36,195 bases of DNA from positions 1 to 36,195 of the forward strand of contig JAEWKR010000027.1 of the NCBI GenBank assembly GCA_023457715.1, read 5' to 3'. The translations under genes and the position numbers were made by a program. Positions 15,007 to 22,773 of this stretch are shown here, one piece after another. The notes under the pieces are model-generated. The model did no database searches and had not been told where the DNA came from. It was given only the letters and a program-made list of their open reading frames with translations. Each line of letters begins with the position of its first letter. Position 1 is the first letter of the stretch. The stretch is from Verrucomicrobiota bacterium. Its GTDB lineage: Bacteria > Verrucomicrobiota > Verrucomicrobiia > Opitutales > Opitutaceae.

Positions 15007-17132
15007 GGGTGGGACGACACCGCCGCCTGCGCGACCCCCAGGCCGATCACCGCGGTTGCGGTATCCGTTACGGTGGTACGCTGGTATACGCCGGCGTTGC
15101 GCTCCATGTCGGGCACGACGAGGTTCAGGAACTCCTGGCGGTACCGGCGGAAATCCAGATCCGCCGTGACCGTGATGGGGCCCCGGGCGTCGGCCGGGAT
15201 GCGGCAGGTGTACAGCTGCTTGTCGGCGTAGCCGGGGAACACCACCCGCAGGTCGCTACCCCCGGCCTTTCGCCACAGGTCGTGGCTGACGATGATCTTG
15301 TTCTCCGCGTCCAGCGGCACCGACTCGAACACGAGCGTCCCTTCGCGGCGCTTGGTGCTCTGCTCGTGCAGCTTCCCGGGCTCGTCCAGGATGTCGCGGG
15401 TCACCGGGTCGATCCCGCCCCACTCCGCCAGCACGCGACCCGTGCCGTCCACCACCCGCACGTGCAACCAGGCGCGGATGAAGTCCAGGGGGCCGGTCGA
15501 GAAGTTGTGCCCGGCCTTGCGGTTGCGCACGACCGCCTCGACCACCAGCGGCTGCCCGGGCTCGGCCGTCTTCGGGGCCGCGAGTTCCACCGAGGCCGCG
15601 GGTCCGGCCGGCCAGAGGTGCGCAATCTCCGGGATCACGGTCTCGCCCCGGAGCCACTCCTCGGTGAGCCGGACCTGCTCCTCGTGGTGGGGCAGTTTCA
15701 GGAGTTCGGGCATGAAGGCGTTGGTGCCGATGAACCCGTGGTGCCGGTGCTTGCGGTCGCCCGCGGTGCGGCGCACGTCCCCGGTCTGCCCGGCCGCCGG
15801 ATCACCGGAATGGTCGATCAACCGCATGTGGCAGTCGCGACAGCTGAGATCGGTGGCCGGATCGTGGGGCTTCGCCCAGTGGCTTTTCCGCCACTCATCG
15901 AACTGATTCTGGGCCGGCGTCGCGCCAAAACGGTTCAGCGCCTCGGGGATGAACTGCTTGTGACACGCCCCGCAGAACTCGGCCGTCCGCAGCACCGGCC
16001 GGTTGTAGTCGGCGAGATGCTGCCGCGGATACGCGCGAATCAGGAAGTCGGAGACGGCTTTGGTCAGCCCGCGCCCGTTTTCGCCGAGGTAGCGGGTCGG
16101 CGGGGTGAGCACATAGTCCGCGTTCCCGCGCTGATCCACCTCCGAGATGGCGTGGCACACCACACAGGACGAGCCCTCCTGCATCCCGGGCGCCGAGAGG
16201 TCGACGTTGGAAACGTCCTTGGCCCCGGCGAAGAGCGAGATCGGGTCGTGGCAGCCGGCGCAGTAGCGCGTTTCCGCCGCGCCGCGATCATGGGCGAAGT
16301 TTTTCTGCACCGCCTGGAACGGCGGGTTCATGGCGGAGAACCGGTGCGCGCTGGGCTCCCACTCGTCGAGAATCTGCTCGTGGCAGCCCGCCGTCCCGCA
16401 CGAGGCCGAATGGGCGAGCACCTCGGGGTTGATCATGCCGCCGGTGGACGTCCGGGCGTAAGTGGGCGCGAAGGGACTGCCCCGGTACTCGTCGAATTTC
16501 TGCGCAAACTCAGGCAGCGTGTAGCCCTCGGGCGTCTGGAGGGTGACCGGGGTCTGCGGCATCAAGCCGGCGGCCAGTCCGGCCACGACATAAAAGGTGG
16601 CGGTCGCCGCACCCAGCCAGGCGAGCCCGCGCCGGAACCGGGCGGTGAAGCCTGGCACCGCGCGCAACGCCTCGCGACGGCGGTTGAAGGCGAAGATCAC
16701 GTGCAGGAGCACAAACGCCACGACCGCGATGGCGCTGACGGTATGAACCTGATCCCACAAGGTGGACAACCGCCGGCCGAAGGCCGCCTGCACGAACACC
16801 ACCAGTCCCGAGGCGACGCACGCGAGCGTCACGAGCATGCTCGCGTAGCCGATGAGCATGACCACGGAGAGGGTCTGGCGGCGCCAGGCCACCCAGTGGC
16901 GCCATTGGTACGCGGCGAACGGGACGACCATCAGCAGACCGGCGCCCGTGTGCACCAGCACCTGCAGCTGGGCCAGGGTCGAAAACGGGGCAAGGAGGAT
17001 CCAGAAACCGGTGATGGCTTCGAGCAGCAGCCCGAGGCCGACGATGAAGGTGAGGCCACGCGTCCAGCCGGCGGCGGCTTGCTCGGGCGCGGACGAGGCC
17101 GCTCGCGCCGGATTCGGAGAAGAGGGAACCAT
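15003..17132 (-). CDS. Membrane multiheme c-type cytochrome with N-terminal cytochrome b-like domain
   Basis: In this 709-residue protein the first 200 residues hold about five membrane helices with His-containing segments (LVHTGAGLLMVV, WDQVHTVSAIAVV, LLHVIFAF), suggesting b-type haem binding. The periplasmic part has five haem c sites: CGTAGCH (about 245, a CX4CH variant), CAGCH (291), CVVCH (323), CGACH (387) and CRDCH (431). A beta-sandwich-like C-terminus follows (PLVVEAVVRNRKAGHNFSTG). It probably moves electrons between the quinone pool and a periplasmic acceptor; the substrate cannot be read from sequence. It is the first gene of an operon with the UnbV protein (4-nt GTGA overlap). 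An FNR/CRP-like site lies about 70 bp upstream. Confidence 0.88.
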   Translation of the reverse strand: MVPSSPNPARAASSAPEQAAAGWTRGLTFIVGLGLLLEAITGFWILLAPFSTLAQLQVLVHTGAGLLMVVPFAAYQWRHWVAWRRQTLSVVMLIGYASMLVTLACVASGLVVFVQAAFGRRLSTLWDQVHTVSAIAVVAFVLLHVIFAFNRRREALRAVPGFTARFRRGLAWLGAATATFYVVAGLAAGLMPQTPVTLQTPEGYTLPEFAQKFDEYRGSPFAPTYARTSTGGMINPEVLAHSASCGTAGCHEQILDEWEPSAHRFSAMNPPFQAVQKNFAHDRGAAETRYCAGCHDPISLFAGAKDVSNVDLSAPGMQEGSSCVVCHAISEVDQRGNADYVLTPPTRYLGENGRGLTKAVSDFLIRAYPRQHLADYNRPVLRTAEFCGACHKQFIPEALNRFGATPAQNQFDEWRKSHWAKPHDPATDLSCRDCHMRLIDHSGDPAAGQTGDVRRTAGDRKHRHHGFIGTNAFMPELLKLPHHEEQVRLTEEWLRGETVIPEIAHLWPAGPAASVELAAPKTAEPGQPLVVEAVVRNRKAGHNFSTGPLDFIRAWLHVRVVDGTGRVLAEWGGIDPVTRDILDEPGKLHEQSTKRREGTLVFESVPLDAENKIIVSHDLWRKAGGSDLRVVFPGYADKQLYTCRIPADARGPITVTADLDFRRYRQEFLNLVVPDMERNAGVYQRTTVTDTATAVIGLGVAQAAVSSHP

Positions 17133-17199
17133 GGGTGGGGTAAACTGCCGCGCACCCTACGAATCTCCCGTGTCCAGGGGAGTCTTGAACGCGGGAAAC

Positions 17200-17213
17200 T
17201 TGATCCACGTCAA
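17200..17213. promoter_or_regulatory. FNR/DNR-like operator upstream of the cytochrome operon
   Basis: TTGATCCACGTCAA matches the CRP/FNR-family consensus TTGAT-N4-ATCAA with one mismatch. Its centre is about 74 bp before the cytochrome ATG (minus strand). A possible -10 (TAGGGT, 17159-17154) would place the site near -60, a usual activator position. This suggests induction by low oxygen or nitric oxide, but no FNR-type gene is in the window. Confidence 0.6.
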
Positions 17214-17442
17214 AGGTTTGCCCGAAAGAGGCGCGGCGAAATTCGCGGGCTCGCCCCGCGATCCCGACATCTCGCCACGACCTGCACGCAAACCGTCCTT
17301 TTGGCGGAGCACTTCGCCCACGTGCTGGGTGTTGGGATCGAAGCCATCGCAATGTGACGCTCTGGCCCCCGTAACTTCGCCCGACCAGCGAACGGCGCCC
17401 CGAAAAAAGCGTAAAACGCGAACCCCTCCGACCCTCCGGGGA

Positions 17443-17452
17443 CTTACGTAAG
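17443..17452. promoter_or_regulatory. 10-bp palindrome before the Cys-rich membrane protein
   Basis: CTTACGTAAG is a perfect palindrome about 30 bp before the start of the gene at 17486, followed by a purine-rich AGAGGGAAAG stretch. It could be an operator. A chance occurrence is possible at this length. Confidence 0.25.
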
Positions 17453-17485
17453 AGGGAAAGTTGAAGCGCGGGCCGCTCTGTGCCG

Positions 17486-17809
17486 ATGATCGCAACGTCC
17501 ATGCTTTCCGTTCTGTTCAGCCCCTACTTCGTGCTCTTCTGCGTCGCCACGGGCTGCGGCGCCTACCTCGCGCATCGCCTGTACGTTGATCGTGCGACGC
17601 CAACGCTGTCGGACCGACTGGTCTCGCTGGGCGCTGCCCTGGCCACCTGCGGTCTGTGCGCGATCACCTACTGCATTCGTCTGGGCGTGTACTGCCCGGC
17701 GCGGCTCACGCCGGATCTCGCCATGATCATCAGCGCCGCAACCGGCCTGGCGATCGCGTTTCTGTGCGTGAACTGCGTGCTGACGGATGAAGTGTCGGCC
17801 GAGGACTGA
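17486..17809 (+). CDS. Small cysteine-rich membrane protein
   Basis: The 107-residue protein has three likely membrane helices: about 5-25 (FSPYFVLFCVATGCGAYLA), about 43-65 (LVSLGAALATCGLCAITYCI) and about 78-97 (MIISAATGLAIAFLCVNCVL). It has eight or nine cysteines, clustered as CGLC and CVNC. No family is recognised. An in-frame GTG two codons upstream (17480) and an ATG at 17501 are other possible starts. It is divergent from the multiheme cytochrome operon and shares the spacer containing the FNR-like site, so a redox role is possible but unproven. Its 3' end runs into the TAGGCT repeat. Confidence 0.55.
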   Translation: MIATSMLSVLFSPYFVLFCVATGCGAYLAHRLYVDRATPTLSDRLVSLGAALATCGLCAITYCIRLGVYCPARLTPDLAMIISAATGLAIAFLCVNCVLTDEVSAED

Positions 17810-17821
17810 GAGAGGCGGTGG

Positions 17822-17874
17822 GCTCTAGGCTGTAGGCTCTAGGCTGTAGGCTCTAGGCTCTAGGCTGTAGGCTC
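17822..17874. repeat. TAGGCT tandem word repeat
   Basis: Alternating TAGGCTC and TAGGCTG heptamers (about seven copies) lie between the convergent stops at 17809 and 17880. A degenerate copy occurs at 26856-26884. The minus-strand reading abuts the stop codon of the YqaJ-like gene. Confidence 0.85.
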
Positions 17875-17879
17875 AGGCG

Positions 17880-18461
17880 TCAGCCTAGCCGCTTCGCTTC
17901 CATTCGCGCCAGGAACGCTTCTTCGGCAGCGAGCAGTCGGAGAATGTACGGCTGATCGCGAGGCACCTCGATCCGCACCCCGGGGCGACCGGGCAGAAAA
18001 CACCAGTAGTCGACGACGGGCAGTCCTGTCACCGCCAGGATGTGCTGCAGCTGGGCGTAATGATGCGAGGGGGGACGGCCCTTCGCGCTGGCGCGCTGGT
18101 GATTCGCCTGGCCGCACTTGATCTCCACCGCCCGCGCGCCGTCTGGCGACAAGCCATCGAGACTCGCCCGCTGCCACGGCCGGGCGACACTTTGCACGCA
18201 GGCAGGCTCGACCACGACACCCAGCGTGGCGACGTACGCCGCGCGAGCCGCCCGCTCCAGCCGCACGCCCTGCTCGCGGGCAAAGGTCGACGGCGGCACC
18301 GCCGCGTCCGGCTGCTTCTCCAGCAGCAACCGCTCGGCAGACTTCGCCCGCTTGTCGCCCAGAATCCCGGGCGCATCCGAAGAGCCAATACCGCCACGGC
18401 GCCACGCCCACCATTCCGGTGTCCGCTCCACCAGGGGAATAAGCTCATAAGGCCGCGACAT
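17880..18461 (-). CDS. YqaJ/lambda-exonuclease-like nuclease
   Basis: The 193-residue protein matches the YqaJ viral recombinase nuclease pattern. It has RRGGIGSSDAPGILG near the N-terminus, EQGVRLERAARAAYVATLG, the metal-binding core ASLDGLSPDG followed by AVEIKCG (the D...ExK motif), and the late HYAQLQHILAVTG. Such enzymes resect DNA 5' to 3' for phage-type recombination. I chose ATG 18461 (MSRPYELIPLVERTPEWWAW), where family homology begins; the open frame reaches 18587. No RecT/Bet annealing protein or other phage gene is nearby, so this looks like an orphan or domesticated copy. The stop codon lies at the edge of the TAGGCT repeat. Confidence 0.85.
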   Translation of the reverse strand: MSRPYELIPLVERTPEWWAWRRGGIGSSDAPGILGDKRAKSAERLLLEKQPDAAVPPSTFAREQGVRLERAARAAYVATLGVVVEPACVQSVARPWQRASLDGLSPDGARAVEIKCGQANHQRASAKGRPPSHHYAQLQHILAVTGLPVVDYWCFLPGRPGVRIEVPRDQPYILRLLAAEEAFLARMEAKRLG

Positions 18462-18691
18462 GGGCCAAGCAGAACCGTTGCCCGGCCGGATTTCAAATCC
18501 CGCCGGGACCGCAGGCCGCTGAGGCGATTTCCGCCAAGCCTCGGAATGACAAGCGTCGAGAATGCCGGGGTCATCCGTGATCAGCAACGACCCAGCTCGT
18601 TGCCTCAGGATGATCCGCTTCGGGATTGTCGGGGTGCGGGGCGGTAGACGGGTTTCACGGCATGAACGCCGGGCTGAGGTCGCCGCCGGGG

Positions 18692-19318
18692 TTATTCGCC
18701 GTCCTCGGATCGATAGGTGGCGAGCAACTCCGTCAACTCCCGCTGCCGCGGGGCGAGCTTGCGCCGGTCGTGAACGAACGCCCAGCCCACGGTGCCGACA
18801 ACATACAGCGGATAGATAACGTATGCTGGAATCACCAGTTCCCGGCCGGCCTTCCCCACCGACTGCAACTGCAGCACGATGAGTGGCAGCAGGGCCGCGC
18901 TGAGCACGAGCAACACGGCGACTACGCGAAGGCGCGTCCGTTGCGCCCGGTTCTCATCCAGCAGGGCGTTCAGCGTCTGGTGAATCGAGGCCTGCGCCGC
19001 GCGGTGCTCGCGACGATGCCGTAAATGCCGCCACACCATCCAACTCCAGCCAACCCAGGGGAGCGCGAAGAAAGGGACCACGCCCCACTCCCGGTTGAGA
19101 TTCAGCGGATCCAAGCTCGGGTCCGGACGATACCAATGCCAGGCGAGCTTGCCGGTGAAGAAGGACATCAGAACGAAAATCAGCGCGAGAAACAGGGCTT
19201 CTCCGCGGCGACGACGACGAAGGTCGGTGAGGAATTTCATTTTGTGGATCTCCATTTCGTCCGCGGTGGGACGGTTATGCGGTGAGCGCCAGAGTCGCTC
19301 GATCTCAGTGAATTTCAT
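18692..19318 (-). CDS. Membrane protein encoded with an ECF sigma factor
   Basis: This 208-residue protein has a soluble N-terminus (MKFTEIERLWRSPHNRPTADE), then basic RRRRR before TM1 (ALFLALIFVLMSFFTGKLAW), TM2 (VVPFFALPWVGWSWMVW), TM3 (LRVVAVLLVLSAALLPLIVL) and TM4 (LVIPAYVIYPLYVVGTVGWAF). It starts 25 bp after the stop of the sigma-factor gene on the same strand. This position and the cytosolic N-terminus before a membrane domain suggest an anti-sigma or accessory role. It has no HxxxCxxC zinc anti-sigma motif, so that role is inferred from context. Confidence 0.8.
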   Translation of the reverse strand: MKFTEIERLWRSPHNRPTADEMEIHKMKFLTDLRRRRRGEALFLALIFVLMSFFTGKLAWHWYRPDPSLDPLNLNREWGVVPFFALPWVGWSWMVWRHLRHRREHRAAQASIHQTLNALLDENRAQRTRLRVVAVLLVLSAALLPLIVLQLQSVGKAGRELVIPAYVIYPLYVVGTVGWAFVHDRRKLAPRQRELTELLATYRSEDGE

Positions 19319-19343
19319 GGTGTGCTCTCCTCAGGCGTGGCGG

Positions 19344-19865
19344 CTAGCGCAGCTCCTCCGCGGTCGACGCGAGCAGCGCAGTCAGTTTCTGCTTCAACCG
19401 GGTAAGCCGGACGCCGACGGCTCCGACGCTCAAGCCGTGGATCTCGGCAATCTCCCCGTAGGCGAGACCGTCGAGGTGTAAAAGCAGGATGGACCGCTCC
19501 ACCACCGGCAGCTTCCGGATCGCGACGTAAAGGTGCTCGAGGCCCTCGCGCCCGTCGAGGCCGCTGTCGTCGGCCGGGGGATGGTTCTCCATCGCTTCCG
19601 CCGCGTACCGGTCCAGTTTCCGCCGATATGACGTCTCGGACCGGCGCCAGGTCAGCGCGGCGTTGTGGGCGACGCGATAAATGAACGTGGAGGGGTGTGC
19701 GCCCTCGCGAAACGCCGGCACCGCGCGCCACACCGCCAGCAGCACTTGCTGCATCAGGTCATGGCGGTCGGCTCCTTCCGCGAAGCCGTTGGCCACGTGA
19801 TGCAGCAGGCCGGCGTGCTCGCTCACCCAGCGATCGAAAATGATGTTTTGCTGCTCAGTCGTCAC
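19344..19865 (-). CDS. ECF-type RNA polymerase sigma factor
   Basis: The 173-residue protein has sigma region 2 (ADRHDLMQQVLLAVWRAVPAF, then TFIYRVAHNAALTWRR) and region 4 (KLPVVERSILLLHLDGLAY, GEIAEIHGLSVGAVGVRLTR). The length is usual for ECF factors. The start is GTG at 19865. It should direct polymerase to an extracytoplasmic-stress or nutrient regulon. It heads a two-gene operon with the membrane protein downstream and is divergent from the second GH9 gene. A candidate autoregulatory promoter lies at 19881-19907. Confidence 0.93.
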   Translation of the reverse strand: MTTEQQNIIFDRWVSEHAGLLHHVANGFAEGADRHDLMQQVLLAVWRAVPAFREGAHPSTFIYRVAHNAALTWRRSETSYRRKLDRYAAEAMENHPPADDSGLDGREGLEHLYVAIRKLPVVERSILLLHLDGLAYGEIAEIHGLSVGAVGVRLTRLKQKLTALLASTAEELR

Positions 19866-19880
19866 GGTTTCGTACCATTA

Positions 19881-19907
19881 GACGCGTCCCGCGTCGTATC
19901 CTTACAA
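19881..19907 (-). promoter_or_regulatory. Candidate ECF-type promoter of the sigma operon
   Basis: On the minus strand TTGTAAG (19907-19901) is separated by 16 bp from CGTC (19884-19881, followed by TAA). An AAC/AAG-type -35 with a CGTC -10 is typical of ECF promoters. The start site would lie about ten bases before the GTG. Autoregulation is inferred. Confidence 0.4.
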
Positions 19908-20163
19908 GCTGCCTGCGCCGAGGAACGCTTTTTCGCCGCGTCCGAACGAGACGGGGCAAGCGCACCCGACGAAACTCCGCCTGCCCAAGCGACCTTCCCC
20001 CGGCCACGCAAGCGGCGCCCGCATCGCAGTCGCGGAGTTGAACTGCGAGAGATTCCAGATTTCAATTCCCCTCGCCCCCTCGAATCATCGGCCCCCCGGC
20101 GCCCAGCCCTTTTGTAGCTCCGGGCGCTGTAGGCGCGTCCGTCCTTTTCCTCCTCGCTCGACC

Positions 20164-21951
20164 ATGCCGTCACGTCCCCCCGTCTCCCGCGTGCTTGCCG
20201 TTCTCGCCTCCTTCCTGGCGTTCATGTCCCTTGCCCGCGCCGAGATCGTGGTGCGCTGGAATCAGGCGGGATATCCGCCGGACCGCAGCAAGGTGCTGCT
20301 CGTGATGTCCGATCGCGACCTGGCGGAGCAGTCGTGGGAGGTTCGCCGCGACAGCGCCGTCATCCTTTCCGGCCGTTTCGGCGCCAGCGTGACCGGCCCC
20401 GGCGTGCACACCCCGCTGCCGTTCAACCACGGGGTGGATGCCAGCAGGTTGCGCGAGCCGGGGGATTACACGTTCCTCACCCATGGAGCCGAGCCCGCGG
20501 TGCTCCGAATCCACCCCAGACCCTACGCCCGGTTCATCGACCAGGCGTTGCAGCACCTGCGGATGGTGCGCTCGGGCCCGGACGTCTCCGCCCCGCGCCG
20601 TCCCTCGCATCCGGGGGATCGACGCGCGCCCGTCTGGGTACCCGATGGCGATCCGGCCAACGGCAAGTGGAAGGCCGCCGAACCGGCGCGCACGGTGAAC
20701 GTGGAGGGCGGTTGGTACGACGCCGGCGACCAGTTGAAGTTCACGCTCAACGAGGCCTACACCGCGTATGTCCTGCTGCTCGCCCATCGTTGGAACCCCG
20801 GCTTGTTCACCGGTGCGGCACGGGCGGACGGCGCGCTCCCTCCCCTGCTCGTCGAAGCACGGCACGGGCTCCGCTTCCTGGCGCGGGTGTTTCCGGACGA
20901 CGACACGTTCGTGATCCAGGTCGGCGACGAGCGCGACCACGACCAGCCTTTCCGGCTGCCCGAGGACGACCGGCTCGACGGTCGGCGGCCGGCCCTGGCC
21001 GCGTTGTCGCGAGTGCACCTGGCCTCGGCCTCCGCGGCGCTCGCCGCCGGGGCGGCCACGTTCCGCGCGTTGGGCTCCGATCATGGCGCCGAGGCCGGGG
21101 CCTGGGCCGACCTGGCGCGGCGGATGTACGCGCGTGCGCAAAAACCCGATACGTTGGTCACCGCCTTTGAGCGCGGCGGGGTCAACGACTTCTACCGGGA
21201 CACCACCGACGTGGACCAGCTCGCGCTTGCCGCCGCCGAACTTTTCAACCTCACCGGCGATCGCAGCTATCTCGACGACGCCCGCCGTCACGCCCCGCCG
21301 CCCGCGCGCGAGGTCAGCTGGTCCTCCTGGCACGCCCACGCCAATGCCGCCCTGGCCCCGCACGATACCGCCGCGCTGCGCCGCCTCGAGGAGGAGGCAT
21401 CCCACTATGCCGCTCACGCCGCGAAGGAAGGCCGGCCCTGGGGCATCCCGAGCCGACTCGTGTGGGGCAGTCTCCATCGCTGGATCGGCGCCGCCCACGC
21501 CGCCCATCGCGCTGACCTCCTGCGGAGTGAAAGTGAGAATGAAGGTGAAAGAGCCCGGAAGAGATCGGCGCAGTTGCACGCTCACTTTCCCTTTCACTCC
21601 GCCATGGTCGACTACACCTTCGGCCGGAATGCCTGGGGCGTGTCCTTCCTCTTCAGCGAGGAGCTGCCAAACACCGTTCGCCACCTCTACAGTCCGATGT
21701 ATCACCTGCTCAAAAAGTTTCCCACCGGTGCGCTTTCCGAAGGACCCGGCAACACCGAGACCCACCAACGGCTCCAGAAGTATTTCGATGATGCACGCGC
21801 CGCGCACAAACTTCCGTGGCGGCCGGAACTTGCCCGCTTCAACACGCGTGCCGCCGTCTTCTCCGACGACGCGGCCGACTTCATGACCCAGGAAGCGACG
21901 ATCGGCGGCCAGGCGGATCTGATCCTGCTTCTCGCGCTCGCCGAGCTCTAG
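20164..21951 (+). CDS. Secreted GH9-family glycoside hydrolase
   Basis: The 595-residue protein starts at ATG 20164 with a signal peptide (RVLAVLASFLAFMSLARA). The N-terminal CelD_N Ig-like domain begins IVVRWNQAGYPPDRSKV. The GH9 catalytic domain carries GGWYDAGDQLKFT (182-194), GGVNDFYRDTTDVDQ and DYTFGRNAWGVSFL. The likely acid Glu is in TQEATIGGQADL (about E577). It should act on beta-linked glucans or oligosaccharides. Its architecture matches the first GH9 at 4435, but sequence and length differ enough to suggest separate roles. Residues 454-479 (SESENEGERARKRS and LHAHFPFHS) come from a purine/pyrimidine palindrome, which looks like a repeat absorbed in frame just before a conserved GH9 motif. 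Confidence 0.92.
   Translation: MPSRPPVSRVLAVLASFLAFMSLARAEIVVRWNQAGYPPDRSKVLLVMSDRDLAEQSWEVRRDSAVILSGRFGASVTGPGVHTPLPFNHGVDASRLREPGDYTFLTHGAEPAVLRIHPRPYARFIDQALQHLRMVRSGPDVSAPRRPSHPGDRRAPVWVPDGDPANGKWKAAEPARTVNVEGGWYDAGDQLKFTLNEAYTAYVLLLAHRWNPGLFTGAARADGALPPLLVEARHGLRFLARVFPDDDTFVIQVGDERDHDQPFRLPEDDRLDGRRPALAALSRVHLASASAALAAGAATFRALGSDHGAEAGAWADLARRMYARAQKPDTLVTAFERGGVNDFYRDTTDVDQLALAAAELFNLTGDRSYLDDARRHAPPPAREVSWSSWHAHANAALAPHDTAALRRLEEEASHYAAHAAKEGRPWGIPSRLVWGSLHRWIGAAHAAHRADLLRSESENEGERARKRSAQLHAHFPFHSAMVDYTFGRNAWGVSFLFSEELPNTVRHLYSPMYHLLKKFPTGALSEGPGNTETHQRLQKYFDDARAAHKLPWRPELARFNTRAAVFSDDAADFMTQEATIGGQADLILLLALAEL
21524..21600. repeat. Purine/pyrimidine palindrome inside the GH9 gene
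   Basis: GGAGTGAAAG (21524-21533) and CTTTCACTCC (21591-21600) are exact inverted arms around GAAGGTGAAAG-like and CACTTTCC-like inner sequence. The same GTGAAAG word family appears in spacers at 31656-31703 and 34505-34598. Confidence 0.7.
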
Positions 21952-22080
21952 CCACATCCGTGGGCGAGTTCCTGATCCGCGGCTGCCCTTCCGGAATCAG
22001 GTTCGACCTTGGCCGCCCGTTCTGCCAAACCCGCTGCCGCTTCCGGCCTTCGGCCTCCCTACCCCCCTCCGATCCCGAAC

Positions 22081-22773
22081 ATGCGCCTGTACCCCCTCCT
22101 GTTCGCCGCCGCACTCACGTCGGCCGCTGTCGCCGACGACGCGATCAGCCCCAGCCAACCGGTCCCGTTGTTCAATGGGAAAGATCTATCCAACTGGGCG
22201 CCCGATGTGCCGGAGCGCGACAAGAATCCCCACGCGCCGGCCAGCTTCGTCATTCGCGACGGTCATCTCGTCAGTCTCGGCAATCCCAAGGGTCACCTCG
22301 TCACGAAACAGACCTACCGAGACTACCGGCTCGTCGCGGAGTACCGCTTTCCCGGCAAGCCCGGCAATTGCGGCTTCCTCGTGCACGCCTCCAAACCGCG
22401 CGCGCTGTACCAGATGTTCCCGCAGTCGATCGAGGTGCAGCTCAACTCCGGCGACGCGGGCGACTTCTGGTGCATCCAGGAGAACATCGAAGTGCCGAAC
22501 ATGGACGCGCGTCGCCCGCGCAAGGAAGGCCAGCAGTGGGGCGGCGGACCGGCCGATGCCCGGCGGATCCTCAACCTCACCGAGAAATCGGAAAAACCGC
22601 TCGGCGAGTGGAACACCCTCGTGGTCGAAGCCCGCGGCCGGGCCCTGAAAGTCTGGGTCAATGGCGAACTCGTGAACGAAGGCCAGAACGCCACCGTCGA
22701 CCAGGGCAAGATCGCGATCCAGGCTGAAGGCGCGGAGGTGGAGTTCAGAAAGGTAATCCTGGAACCGCTGTGA
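22081..22773 (+). CDS. Secreted DUF1080 (3-keto-disaccharide hydrolase type) protein
   Basis: This 230-residue exported protein has a signal peptide (LYPLLFAAALTSAAVA). The DUF1080 jelly-roll motifs are VPLFNGKDLSNW, GHLVSLGNPKGHLVT, YRLVAEYRFPGKPGNCG, QSIEVQLNSGDAGDFW, GEWNTLVVEARG and VWVNGELVNEG. DUF1080 members include enzymes that hydrolyse 3-keto-glycosides made by Gfo/Idh-type dehydrogenases. The gene 446 bp downstream encodes such an oxidoreductase, so the two may act in one pathway. The length is normal for a single-domain member. The spacer after it is filled with heptamer repeats. Confidence 0.9.
   Translation: MRLYPLLFAAALTSAAVADDAISPSQPVPLFNGKDLSNWAPDVPERDKNPHAPASFVIRDGHLVSLGNPKGHLVTKQTYRDYRLVAEYRFPGKPGNCGFLVHASKPRALYQMFPQSIEVQLNSGDAGDFWCIQENIEVPNMDARRPRKEGQQWGGGPADARRILNLTEKSEKPLGEWNTLVVEARGRALKVWVNGELVNEGQNATVDQGKIAIQAEGAEVEFRKVILEPL

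Noticed and set aside
14577..17357. Long plus-strand open frame opposite the cytochrome gene
   Set aside because: The opposite strand encodes a cytochrome with five haem motifs; this frame is Arg/Gly-rich with no recognisable motif.
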